Shown here: piece by piece, positions 1 through 5,429 of the stretch
Layout: each line of letters begins with the position of its first letter
Numbering within the stretch: the stretch's first letter is position 1
The notes under the pieces: model-generated
Told to the model about the DNA's origin: nothing
The model's database searches: none
What the model saw: only the letters and a program-made list of their open reading frames with translations
Source: an uncultured Gemmataceae bacterium
Lineage (GTDB): Bacteria > Planctomycetota > Planctomycetia > Gemmatales > Gemmataceae
Reading direction: 5' to 3'
Length of the DNA: 5,446 nt
Assembly (NCBI GenBank): GCA_937922175.1
Contig: CAKZUU010000309.1
Coordinates: 1-5,446 of the forward strand
Made by a program: the position numbers and the translations under genes

Positions 1-1325
1 TGGTCACTCCTTGCGTCTTCCCGATGATTCCAATTACGGTCTCGTTCTTTTTGCATCAATCCGACAAGGAGCATCATCGTCCGATTCGTATGGCCTTGAT
101 CTATTGCGGCACAATCATTGTCGTCTTGGGCATCTCGGCACTGACGTTACTGACCACTTTTCGCGCTCTCAGTGTCGATCCCATGATGAACATCGGTCTG
201 GGGCTGCTTTTCATCTTCTTTGCCCTGAGCCTTTTCGGGATGTATGAGATTCGTCTGCCCAGCCGGCTCACGCAATTCACGGCCGCTCGCGAAGGCCGTG
301 GCGGGGTCATCGGCACGATCTTCATGGCATTGACATTCACAATTGTCAGTTTTACCTGCGTCGCGCCGTTCTTGGGCGGATTCAGCGGCATGGCCAATAG
401 CGGGCAACTCAGCACTTGGCAGTTGGTTCTGGGCGCGTTGGTTTTCTCCACGACCTTCGCCGCCCCGTTCTTTGTCCTCGCGCTGTTCCCCAGCTTGATC
501 CGGAGATTACCTCAAAGTGGTTCGTGGTTGAACAGCATCAAGGTCGTGATGGGCTTTCTCGAATTGGCCGCAGCGCTCAAATTCTTCCGGACCGCCGAAC
601 TCCGCTTGTTGGAATCCCCGACGTATTTCACTTACGATTTCGTGCTCGGAGTATGGGTTGCTCTGGCCCTGGTCGCCGGTATCTATTTGCTCAACCTGTT
701 CCGCTTGCACCACGACGAACCGCTGGAGCACATCGGCGTGGTCCGCATGATGTTCGGGATGGCCTTTGTCGCTTTGGGCCTGTACCTTATGCCGGCTCTT
801 TTCAAGACCAGCAGCGGCTGCAATCAACGCCCCCGCGGGGCTGTCTATGCTTGGGTCGACGCCTTCCTCCTGCCCGAAGCGTCCGACGAAACCTTGCCCT
901 TCTCCATCAATTTGAAAGGAACCGTCGATCACGCCCGGCTCGAGTTGGAACGCACTGGGAAACGACAGTTTGTCTTCATCGACTTCACAGGTGTGACTTG
1001 CACCAACTGCAAGTACAACGAACGGACGGTTTTCGCGCGGCCCGATGTCCGAGAGCAACTGAATGAATTTCGTTTGGTTCAGCTCTACACCGACACCGTC
1101 CCCGCTCACTTCTTCCCCTTTGCCGTGGAAGACGATCGACGTGAGGACGAAGCGAAACAATTGAATTTGAACTTTCAACGAAAGCTGTTTGGCACCGAAC
1201 AATTGCCGCTGTATGTCGTCGCTGAGGTGACAGACAGCAGTGTCCGAGTGATCGATGTCTACGACGAAGGCAAGATTAACGATCCGGTTGGGTTTATCCG
1301 GTTCTTAAGAAACTCTCGGAAGTAA
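1..1325 (+). CDS. dsbD: DsbD-like thiol:disulfide interchange protein, 5'-truncated by the window
   Basis: The frame is open from the left edge (first full codon at base 3) to a TAA, giving 440 visible residues; the true start is outside. The visible part opens with TPCVFPMIPITVSFF, the hallmark first-cysteine helix of the DsbD/CcdA transmembrane domain (Cys4). The partner cysteine is in SFTCVAPFLGG (Cys119). Hydrophobic segments lie near residues 30-53, 63-83, 101-125, 139-166, 178-195, 211-233 and 249-267. A thioredoxin-like domain follows from about residue 315, with the redox motif CTNC at 333-336 and a cis-proline loop (EQLPLYVV, Pro402). Known for the family: DsbD passes electrons from cytoplasmic thioredoxin through the membrane cysteines to a periplasmic C-terminal thioredoxin domain, which reduces exported disulfide proteins. 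Any N-terminal DsbD alpha-type domain would be upstream and cannot be judged. The beta plus gamma architecture is clear; the exact client proteins are unknown. Confidence 0.92.
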   Translation, partial: VTPCVFPMIPITVSFFLHQSDKEHHRPIRMALIYCGTIIVVLGISALTLLTTFRALSVDPMMNIGLGLLFIFFALSLFGMYEIRLPSRLTQFTAAREGRGGVIGTIFMALTFTIVSFTCVAPFLGGFSGMANSGQLSTWQLVLGALVFSTTFAAPFFVLALFPSLIRRLPQSGSWLNSIKVVMGFLELAAALKFFRTAELRLLESPTYFTYDFVLGVWVALALVAGIYLLNLFRLHHDEPLEHIGVVRMMFGMAFVALGLYLMPALFKTSSGCNQRPRGAVYAWVDAFLLPEASDETLPFSINLKGTVDHARLELERTGKRQFVFIDFTGVTCTNCKYNERTVFARPDVREQLNEFRLVQLYTDTVPAHFFPFAVEDDRREDEAKQLNLNFQRKLFGTEQLPLYVVAEVTDSSVRVIDVYDEGKINDPVGFIRFLRNSRK

Positions 1326-1331
1326 GAGCGT

Positions 1332-1344
1332 CCCCGCGGCGGGG
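1332..1344 (+). terminator. Short GC hairpin just after the dsbD-like gene
   Basis: CCCCG and CGGGG form a 5-bp stem around a 3-base loop, 7 bases after the TAA stop. The following bases (TATTTCCC) are only weakly T-rich, so this is at best a weak terminator or an mRNA 3'-end stabiliser. The larger hairpin at 1441-1470 is the better terminator for this gene. Confidence 0.3.
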
Positions 1345-1352
1345 TATTTCCC

Positions 1353-1413
1353 AGATCGTTCAGCAAAGGCCGGAAACAGGTCGTTGTCGTTGTGAACTCA
1401 GAAGGAACGATCT
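1353..1413. repeat. Perfect 9-bp inverted repeat with a 43-base spacer
   Basis: AGATCGTTC at 1353-1361 is the exact reverse complement of GAACGATCT at 1405-1413. It lies in the gap between the converging dsbD-like and dismutase genes. The match does not extend at either edge. It could be a long-loop hairpin, a protein site or chance; no function can be assigned. Confidence 0.4.
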
Positions 1414-1440
1414 CATCATTTTCTGATCGGACCAAACTGT

Positions 1441-1470
1441 CGGGGCGTGGCTTAAACGAGCCTCGCCCCG
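1441..1470. terminator. Bidirectional terminator-like hairpin between convergent genes
   Basis: CGGGGCG (1441-1447) pairs with CGCCCCG (1464-1470). After one mismatch, GGCT (1449-1452) pairs with AGCC (1459-1462), leaving the 6-base loop TAAACG. The stem is strong and sits 48 bases past the dismutase stop and 116 bases past the dsbD-like stop. Flanking T tracts are short (ATTTGT on the plus strand, ACAGTTTGG on the minus strand). It could therefore serve both genes, but it is not a textbook intrinsic terminator. The rest of 1326-1517 shows no coding potential I can support. Confidence 0.6.
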
Positions 1471-1517
1471 ATTTGTGGGGATGGATGCTCCATCGCTTCG
1501 TTGCCGAGGGCCCTTTT

Positions 1518-2237
1518 CTAGCCTCGGGCTTTGGCGTAGTTTTCGCTGATCGCCTTCCAATTGGCCACTTCCCACCAAGCCTTAACGTAGTCGGCTCGGC
1601 GATTCTGGTACCTCAGATAATAGGCATGCTCCCAGACGTCGATCCCGAGGATCGGTTTTCGGCCGGGTCGGTTTTGCGAGGCCGTGATCGGATTGTTTTG
1701 ATTAGCCGTGGAGATGACTTCCAACATGCCATTGGCCCCGACGACGACCCAAGCCCAACCGCTGCCGAAGCGGCCCAAGGCCGCCGCCAGGACGTCGTCT
1801 TTGAGTTTCTGCATTCCGCCATAGACTTCGATTGCTTTGGCCAATTCGGCCGACGGCTCGCCCCCTTGGCCTTTTGGGGCCATGATTTGCCAGAAGAAGG
1901 TGTGGTTGAGGTGTCCCCCGCCGTTGTTGACGACGGCCGTTCGCAGCGTCATCGGATTGATCGATCGCGCGTTGGCGATCAGGTCTTCGATCGATTTACC
2001 CTCTAGTTCCGAGTTACCAGCGATGGCTTTGTTCAAATTGTCGATGTAGGCTTGGTGATGCTTCGTGTGGTGGATGGACATCGTCATTTTGTCGATGACC
2101 GGCTCCAAAGCGTCGTAATCGTAGGGGAGCTTCGGTAGGGTAAACTTCTTGGCGGAGTCCTGGGCCGAACTGAGTCGCGGCCAAAACAACGCCATCGCCC
2201 CAGCCCCGGCGGTTCGCAACATCTCGCGACGATTCAT
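1518..2237 (-). CDS. sodA: Superoxide dismutase, Mn-type, with twin-arginine signal
   Basis: This 239-residue protein belongs to the Fe/Mn superoxide dismutase family, which converts superoxide to oxygen and hydrogen peroxide. The four expected metal ligands are present: His56 (SIHHTKHH), His112 (LNHTFFW), and Asp200 and His204 (IDVWEHAYYL). The gateway tyrosine is Tyr64. Metal type is suggested by Gln180 in STANQNNP together with NNGGGHLNH (Gly rather than Gln near 107-108), the pattern of Mn enzymes; cambialistic use cannot be excluded. The N-terminus MNRREMLRTAGAGAMALF has a twin-arginine pair, a hydrophobic stretch and an alanine-containing site around SSAQ (23-26), so folded Tat export is likely. 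The mature part has the usual length of about 210 residues. The start ATG is preceded by GAGGAA at 2243-2248, five bases upstream. The gene is divergent from the phosphatase gene and convergent with the dsbD-like gene. Confidence 0.96.
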   Translation of the reverse strand: MNRREMLRTAGAGAMALFWPRLSSAQDSAKKFTLPKLPYDYDALEPVIDKMTMSIHHTKHHQAYIDNLNKAIAGNSELEGKSIEDLIANARSINPMTLRTAVVNNGGGHLNHTFFWQIMAPKGQGGEPSAELAKAIEVYGGMQKLKDDVLAAALGRFGSGWAWVVVGANGMLEVISTANQNNPITASQNRPGRKPILGIDVWEHAYYLRYQNRRADYVKAWWEVANWKAISENYAKARG

Positions 2238-2370
2238 AGCCGTTCCTCAAGGTGTGAAAAAGTGAACCCCTCGGTTCGTAGTCAAGAGTCCGTATTGCGA
2301 GATTCAAGTCAAGGGGGTGTTCGGTAAATCTTCCGACGAGTGTGCTAGGCTCTCAAAGAGGTCGTGATTG
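2238..2370. promoter_or_regulatory. Divergent promoter region between sodA and the PAP2 gene
   Basis: This 133-base gap must hold the promoters of both divergent genes. On the minus strand, TTGACT occurs twice (2307-2312 and 2280-2285), each a close match to a sigma70 -35 box, but I see no convincing -10 box at the right distance. On the plus strand, TGCTAGGCT near 2344-2352 resembles an extended -10 but would leave a very short leader. AGAGG at 2357-2361 is the likely ribosome binding site of the PAP2 gene. Exact promoters are not settled. Confidence 0.35.
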
Positions 2371-3039
2371 ATGAGTCGATTCGCGTTCAACACCGACTGG
2401 AACGATGCCCGCCGATTTCGCGCAGCGATCCTCGGAGTGATTGGCGCCCTCCTGACCCTCGTTCTCGGATTGACGGCGTCGGGTGTGGATGATCGCCGAC
2501 TCTTCGTCGCCTGGGATGATTGGACGAAAACGCACGGGCCGGAACACGCCCGCCGCCATCCAATGTGGTTCGCTCTCGCTCGAACCATCACTCACCTGGG
2601 GGATACACAAGTTCTGATCGCCCTCAGCGTGTTGGTCGCGATCGTCTTGATCGGGTGGAGAGAACGGCGGTTGGCTGGCGTCTGGCTGATGGTCACGCTG
2701 GGTGGACTCAAACTGGTGGACATCCTGAAGATCATTTACGACCGAGCGCGCCCGGAGTTTCTCGAGCCGATTGTTTTCGAGCCGACGAAGAGCTTCCCCA
2801 GTGGACACGCCGCCGGGACAACCATCACCTGCGGCATGTTCGCTTACCTCTTGATTCGTGCAACGCAGCGGGCCGGCTATGTCGCGCTGCCCCTCCTTGC
2901 AATTCTCCCCCTGCTGGTCGGCTTGAGCCGTGCTTACCTCGGAGCACACTGGCTCAGCGATGTGATCGGTGGTTGGCTCGTTGGGGGGATCTGCGTCGCC
3001 TGGGGGATGGCAATTGCGGAAGCTCTTCGTACCCAATGA
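2371..3039 (+). CDS. PAP2-family membrane phosphatase
   Basis: This 222-residue integral membrane protein carries all three signature motifs of the type 2 phosphatidic acid phosphatase family. They are K-x6-RP (Lys120 to Arg127-Pro128), PSGH (143-146) and SR-x5-H-x3-D (Ser186-Arg187, His193, Asp197). His193 is the expected nucleophile and His146 the acid-base residue. Hydrophobic segments lie near 18-37, 80-95, 102-118, 147-163, 170-185 and 198-216, giving about six helices. Known members dephosphorylate phosphatidic acid, phosphatidylglycerol phosphate or undecaprenyl pyrophosphate at the membrane; the sequence alone does not decide the substrate. I chose the ATG at 2371 because AGAGG (2357-2361) lies nine bases upstream; an in-frame TTG immediately before it (2368) is a less likely start. 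No operon partner is visible. Confidence 0.93.
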   Translation: MSRFAFNTDWNDARRFRAAILGVIGALLTLVLGLTASGVDDRRLFVAWDDWTKTHGPEHARRHPMWFALARTITHLGDTQVLIALSVLVAIVLIGWRERRLAGVWLMVTLGGLKLVDILKIIYDRARPEFLEPIVFEPTKSFPSGHAAGTTITCGMFAYLLIRATQRAGYVALPLLAILPLLVGLSRAYLGAHWLSDVIGGWLVGGICVAWGMAIAEALRTQ

Positions 3040-3055
3040 CAGGGAGCCGCTCTGC

Positions 3056-3139
3056 TTACTTGCGATGTCGGATTCTCGAGCGCATACGGCGTTTTTTGCG
3101 CCCGACCTTGCGCCGACCGTTGCCACGCCGTCGTCCCAT
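3056..3139 (-). CDS. Very small, highly basic peptide, candidate ribosomal protein
   Basis: A 27-codon reading frame runs from ATG (3139-3137) to TAA (3058-3056). The peptide begins MGRRRGNGRRKVGRKK and ends in RIRHRK. About two thirds of its residues are Arg or Lys, with no acidic residue. Evidence that it is real: AAGGAG at 3148-3153 lies eight bases before the ATG, and a good promoter lies further upstream at 3203-3230. Such composition and length are typical of tiny ribosomal proteins. The stretch KKRRMRSRIRHRK resembles, with a one-residue gap, the basic core of bacterial bS22 and mitochondrial mS38 (AURKAIP1/COX24 domain); bTHX is another short basic candidate. That assignment is inference from memory. 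It lies downstream of rplM-rpsI on the same strand, which fits a translation role. Its stop is 16 bp from the converging PAP2 stop. Its size makes it easy for gene callers to miss. Confidence 0.72.
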   Translation of the reverse strand: MGRRRGNGRRKVGRKKRRMRSRIRHRK

Positions 3140-3202
3140 AAGTCTGTCTCCTTCGGAATTCTTTTCGCTTTCGCCCCGCATCCCCCCAAAGTCGGGACAG
3201 AC

Positions 3203-3230
3203 AGTATACATCTGTGTGCGTCACCGACAA
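3203..3230 (-). promoter_or_regulatory. Sigma70-like promoter of the small basic peptide gene
   Basis: Read on the minus strand, TTGTCG (3225-3230) and TATACT (3203-3208) are separated by 16 bases. The -10 box matches the consensus at five of six bases and the -35 at four of six. Transcription would start near 3196, giving a leader of roughly 57 bases before the ATG at 3139. The same DNA can fold into ACAGA/TCTGT (3197-3201 with 3211-3215) inside GTCGG/CCGAC (3191-3195 with 3224-3228), so the promoter overlaps an imperfect inverted repeat that could be an operator. Confidence 0.5.
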
Positions 3231-3405
3231 GCCATGCCCATCAACTTTCGCCGGGAACCAGGAGCGTGCAAGTCGATGACCGCGACGAGGTCGTTCGCCG
3301 ACAAATCCCGATTCGTTCAAGCATGGATCGATAGCAAGACCTGACACGCCGGCCTGCCGCCTGGAGACCGGGGCGTTCCAATTCAGTGTGTGTCTCACCC
3401 GGAAC
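3231..3405 (-). other. Non-coding gap after rpsI with an imperfect hairpin
   Basis: This gap separates the rpsI stop from the promoter of the small peptide gene. It holds an imperfect hairpin, ACGCC (3346-3350) with GGCGT (3372-3376), extended by GG/CC past a two-base bulge. It may mark the end of the rplM-rpsI transcript, but no T tract follows on the minus strand. I see no supported gene here. Confidence 0.3.
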
Positions 3406-3879
3406 TCAACGCTTGGAGAACTGGAAGCTGCGCCGAGCGCCCTTCCGGCCGTATTTCTTCCGCTCTTTCATGCGGCCATCGCGGGTCAAATAGCCGCTGT
3501 CGCGTAGCTTTTTGACCATGCCGATCGGGCCGGCATCGGGGGCGGGTTGGCCATCGGCCGATACCTTCGGGGTAGCTTCGCCGGCCGGGCTGAACATGTT
3601 CTTGAGGGCTCGGGCGACACCTTGGCAGATGGCCCCCGCTTGGCCAGTAAAACCACCGCCACTCACTTTGACCGTCACGTCCAGGCGGTTCTGCATGTCC
3701 ACCAATTGCAACGGAGCGACGACGGCCTGCCGATCTTTCAACTCGGTAAAGTAATCGTCCAACTGTCGCCCGTTGATCGAAATCTTGCCGCTTCCTTCTG
3801 TCAGGCGCACTCGGGCCACTGCCGTCTTGCGGCGACCTGTCCCAAGATAGACCGGCTTGGCAGCCTTCGACTCGGCCAT
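3406..3879 (-). CDS. rpsI: 30S ribosomal protein S9 (uS9) with an internal insertion
   Basis: This 157-residue protein is unmistakably uS9, a 30S head protein whose C-terminal tail reaches toward the P-site tRNA. Conserved features are YLGTGRRKTAVARVRL (11-26), GKISINGR (31-38), VSGGGFTGQAGAI (72-84), YLTRDGRMKERKKYGRKGARR (130-150) and the universal end QFSKR (153-157). E. coli S9 has 130 residues. The extra length comes from about five residues at the N-terminus and an Ala/Pro/Gly-rich insertion of about 22 residues at roughly 97-118, just after the ARALKNM helix. The ATG at 3879 is preceded by GAGGTGG (3886-3892) with a six-base spacer. It is the second gene of the rplM-rpsI operon, 104 bases after the rplM stop, an unusually wide gap for this pair. 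Confidence 0.98.
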   Translation of the reverse strand: MAESKAAKPVYLGTGRRKTAVARVRLTEGSGKISINGRQLDDYFTELKDRQAVVAPLQLVDMQNRLDVTVKVSGGGFTGQAGAICQGVARALKNMFSPAGEATPKVSADGQPAPDAGPIGMVKKLRDSGYLTRDGRMKERKKYGRKGARRSFQFSKR

Positions 3880-3952
3880 ACTTCCCCACCTCGACTCAAT
3901 GCTCTTGAAAGACCTTGTTTAATGTCGGTTGTTCCTTTTGAACTCGAAGCTC

Positions 3953-3970
3953 CCCGCGGAACGACGCGGG
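3953..3970 (-). other. Hairpin in the rplM-rpsI intercistronic gap
   Basis: CCCGCG (3953-3958) and CGCGGG (3965-3970) form a perfect 6-bp GC stem with a 6-base loop, starting 13 bases after the rplM stop. No T tract follows on the minus strand, so it is not a classical terminator. It could stabilise the upstream message, attenuate rpsI, or bind a ribosomal protein for feedback control. The role is inference. Confidence 0.4.
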
Positions 3971-3983
3971 CAGCACCACCGAA

Positions 3984-4421
3984 TCACAAATTTTCCAACT
4001 TCAATTCGATCGGTTGCTGAGCTTGATGTTGGTGCGTCGGGCCGGCATAGATTTTCAGCTTGGTCATTTGCTTGCGGCCCAAGCGGTTTCGCGGCACCAT
4101 CCGTTTCACCGCCTGCTCCAGGATAAACTCGGGGCGGCGCTTGGCGATGTCCTTGGCGACATGCGTCTTCAGCCCCCCTGGGTAACGAGTGTACCAACTG
4201 TAGGTCTGCGTTTCCCACTTTTTGCCGGTAAATTTCACCTTGTCCGCATTGACGACGATAACGAAGTCTCCCGTGTCGATGTGCGGCGTGTATTCCGGTT
4301 TGTGCTTGCCACGAAGGATGTTGGCAATGGCAACTGCCAGACGACCGACCACTCGGTCGGTAGCGTCGATGACGTACCACTTCCGTTCGATCGTCTCCTT
4401 CTTGGCCATGAACGTTGACAT
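3984..4421 (-). CDS. rplM: 50S ribosomal protein L13 (uL13)
   Basis: This 145-residue protein is uL13, an early-assembling 50S protein that binds 23S rRNA. Conserved segments include KWYVIDATDRVVGRLA (14-29), LRGKHKPEYTPHIDTGDF (36-53), VVNADKVKFTGKK (56-68), a YPGGLK loop and RNRLGRKQMTKLKIYAG. The length matches the bacterial family (142 in E. coli). I chose the ATG at 4421 because MSTFMAKKETIERKWY aligns without gaps to the E. coli start MKTFTAKPETVKRDWY, and AAGGG lies nine bases upstream. The alternative ATG at 4409 has no Shine-Dalgarno. It is the first gene of the L13-S9 operon and has its own promoter at 4467-4494. Confidence 0.98.
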   Translation of the reverse strand: MSTFMAKKETIERKWYVIDATDRVVGRLAVAIANILRGKHKPEYTPHIDTGDFVIVVNADKVKFTGKKWETQTYSWYTRYPGGLKTHVAKDIAKRRPEFILEQAVKRMVPRNRLGRKQMTKLKIYAGPTHQHQAQQPIELKLENL

Positions 4422-4466
4422 GGCGACGCCCTTGACCTTCCCTCTGTGTGCCCTTCAGAAACCATC

Positions 4467-4494
4467 ATCCTACGCCTTCCCGTGGTATCGTCAA
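4467..4494 (-). promoter_or_regulatory. Promoter of the rplM-rpsI operon
   Basis: On the minus strand TTGACG (4489-4494) is followed after 16 bases by TAGGAT (4467-4472). The -35 matches five of six consensus bases, the -10 four of six. Predicted transcription starts near 4460, leaving a leader of about 38 bases. The box lies about 70 bases beyond the recognisable end of the transposase remnant, whose reading frame stays open through the -35 region to a TGA at 4465-4467. Confidence 0.5.
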
Positions 4495-4560
4495 GCGGCA
4501 TTCGCGAAGGACAGGATTTAGGGGGGAGCTATACTCTCTGGAAATGATCGGGTGGCTATG

Positions 4561-5299
4561 GCCCAAGTAAAGGTCCCGTTGTGAAGCGCGGCGGACACAG
4601 ACCAAGTTGGCCATCGGTGCCACTTTGGACTTGTTCCAGCGGGCGCCGCGACGCTTCAGACGCAGGCCGATCGTCTTGGCCTTCTCTCACACCTGTTCAC
4701 CGCCGATCGCCCGACCGGCTTTGAGACGTTCGGCGTCGTTCAGACGGGCGACCTGTTTGGCGAAATAACCGATCCGCCGTTCCGTCGCGTGGCGGCGACG
4801 CTCGCGTTCCTCGTCCCCGTCCACCGATAACAGATCCGCCACCCACTGACAGACGCCGGCCCACCCCTGACTCACCAACGAAACGCGGCCTTGCCTTGAC
4901 GCCGCTTCGGCTTCTGGGGTGTCTTCGCCGTGACGCGTTCGGCGCACTGATCCACGGGCACGCAGGCGTGAAAGACGTCCAACATTTGCACGCAGCCAGT
5001 GAACACACGCTGACCGCCTTCCAGATCCAACTCGCGCCGTCCGCCAACGCATGCACGCTGGCCAACCGCGTCTCGCCCATGCGCCACAAACGCGGTCGCC
5101 ACTTTTTGCGAAACTCTTGCGCCATCGTGATCATGGCAGACGCCAGCACCTCCGTCGCCGCCGGCATCCGTTGCTTCTTCCATTGCTTTAGCGTGGTCGG
5201 TTCAACCGCCTTCCGCTTGGAGCTTTCTCCCCCTCTCGATGACCGCCTGCTCGCACATGCCCAACACCAAGCCTTCGGTTGCGGTGCTTCTGATGCCAA
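4561..5299 (-). pseudogene. Decayed ISKra4-like transposase
   Basis: Three minus-strand frames together rebuild the C-terminal half of a DDE transposase. Frame one gives EFRKKW and LADGASWIWK (the Asp of this motif is at 5041-5039). A shift near 5015-5022 leads to GQRVFTGCVQMLDVFHAC and DQCAERV. A second shift near 4932 leads to GEDTPEAEA, GRVSLVSQGWAGV, RIGYFAKQVARLNDAERLKAG and RAIGGEQV. A TGA at 4689-4687 then interrupts, and the same frame resumes with EKAKTIGLRLKRRGARWNKS and VAPMANLVCVRR. From memory this order (DGAxWIW, LDxxHA, GRxIGSGxVExxCK, IGxRLKxxGARW) is that of the ISKra4 family. The stop falls at or next to the expected catalytic Glu. The N-terminal part with the first catalytic Asp is missing. 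Homology is uncertain upstream of about 5160. No terminal inverted repeats or target duplication were found. Two frameshifts plus a stop mean it is inactive. Confidence 0.82.
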
Positions 5300-5344
5300 A
5301 GCATGAACACCCCTCCGTATCTCGCTCGCTGGTCAATCCAACTT

Positions 5345-5364
5345 GTTCACTCTCGTCCGTGAAC
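5345..5364. repeat. GTTCAC-N8-GTGAAC palindrome
   Basis: GTTCAC (5345-5350) and GTGAAC (5359-5364) are perfect 6-bp arms around eight bases. On the plus strand the sequence continues GCGTGATTTTCTT. It could be an operator for a dimeric regulator upstream of a plus-strand gene, or a weak hairpin. The rest of 5307-5429 shows no supported gene. Confidence 0.4.
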
Positions 5365-5429
5365 GCGTGATTTTCTTATGGTCGAGTCGAGGGTGGCAGT
5401 TAGCATAAATCGGCGGAGGGCAGGAGAGA

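Noticed and set aside
416..1202. Long open frames on both strands within the dsbD-like gene
   Set aside because: They overlap a gene with clear family motifs throughout and look like GC-driven shadows.
2353..3189. A 278-codon open frame on the minus strand opposite the PAP2 gene
   Set aside because: It is antisense to a gene with complete PAP2 motifs, its protein is low-complexity and matches no family I know, and it also overlaps the small basic gene in another frame.
2520..3344. A 274-codon plus-strand open frame overlapping the PAP2 gene
   Set aside because: It is an out-of-frame shadow of PAP2 rich in Arg, Pro and Ser, with no supported start or domain.
3276..3344. A 22-codon plus-strand mini frame (MTATRSFADK...) with AGGAG upstream
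   Set aside because: The spacer of eleven bases is long, the composition is ordinary and no context supports it.
4534..4593. Two 8-codon plus-strand frames (ATG at 4544 and 4558) near a GGGGGGAG stretch
   Set aside because: They lie over the end of the transposase remnant and are too short to support without conservation.
4896..5306. A 136-codon plus-strand open frame opposite the transposase remnant
   Set aside because: The minus strand carries recognisable transposase motifs in the same interval, and the plus-strand protein resembles nothing.
5184..5306. A 40-codon minus-strand frame starting MLWHQKHRN with GGAGGGG upstream
   Set aside because: The ribosome binding site is good, but the peptide is in a different frame from the transposase motifs and ends at once; it may be a relic of the original transposase start.
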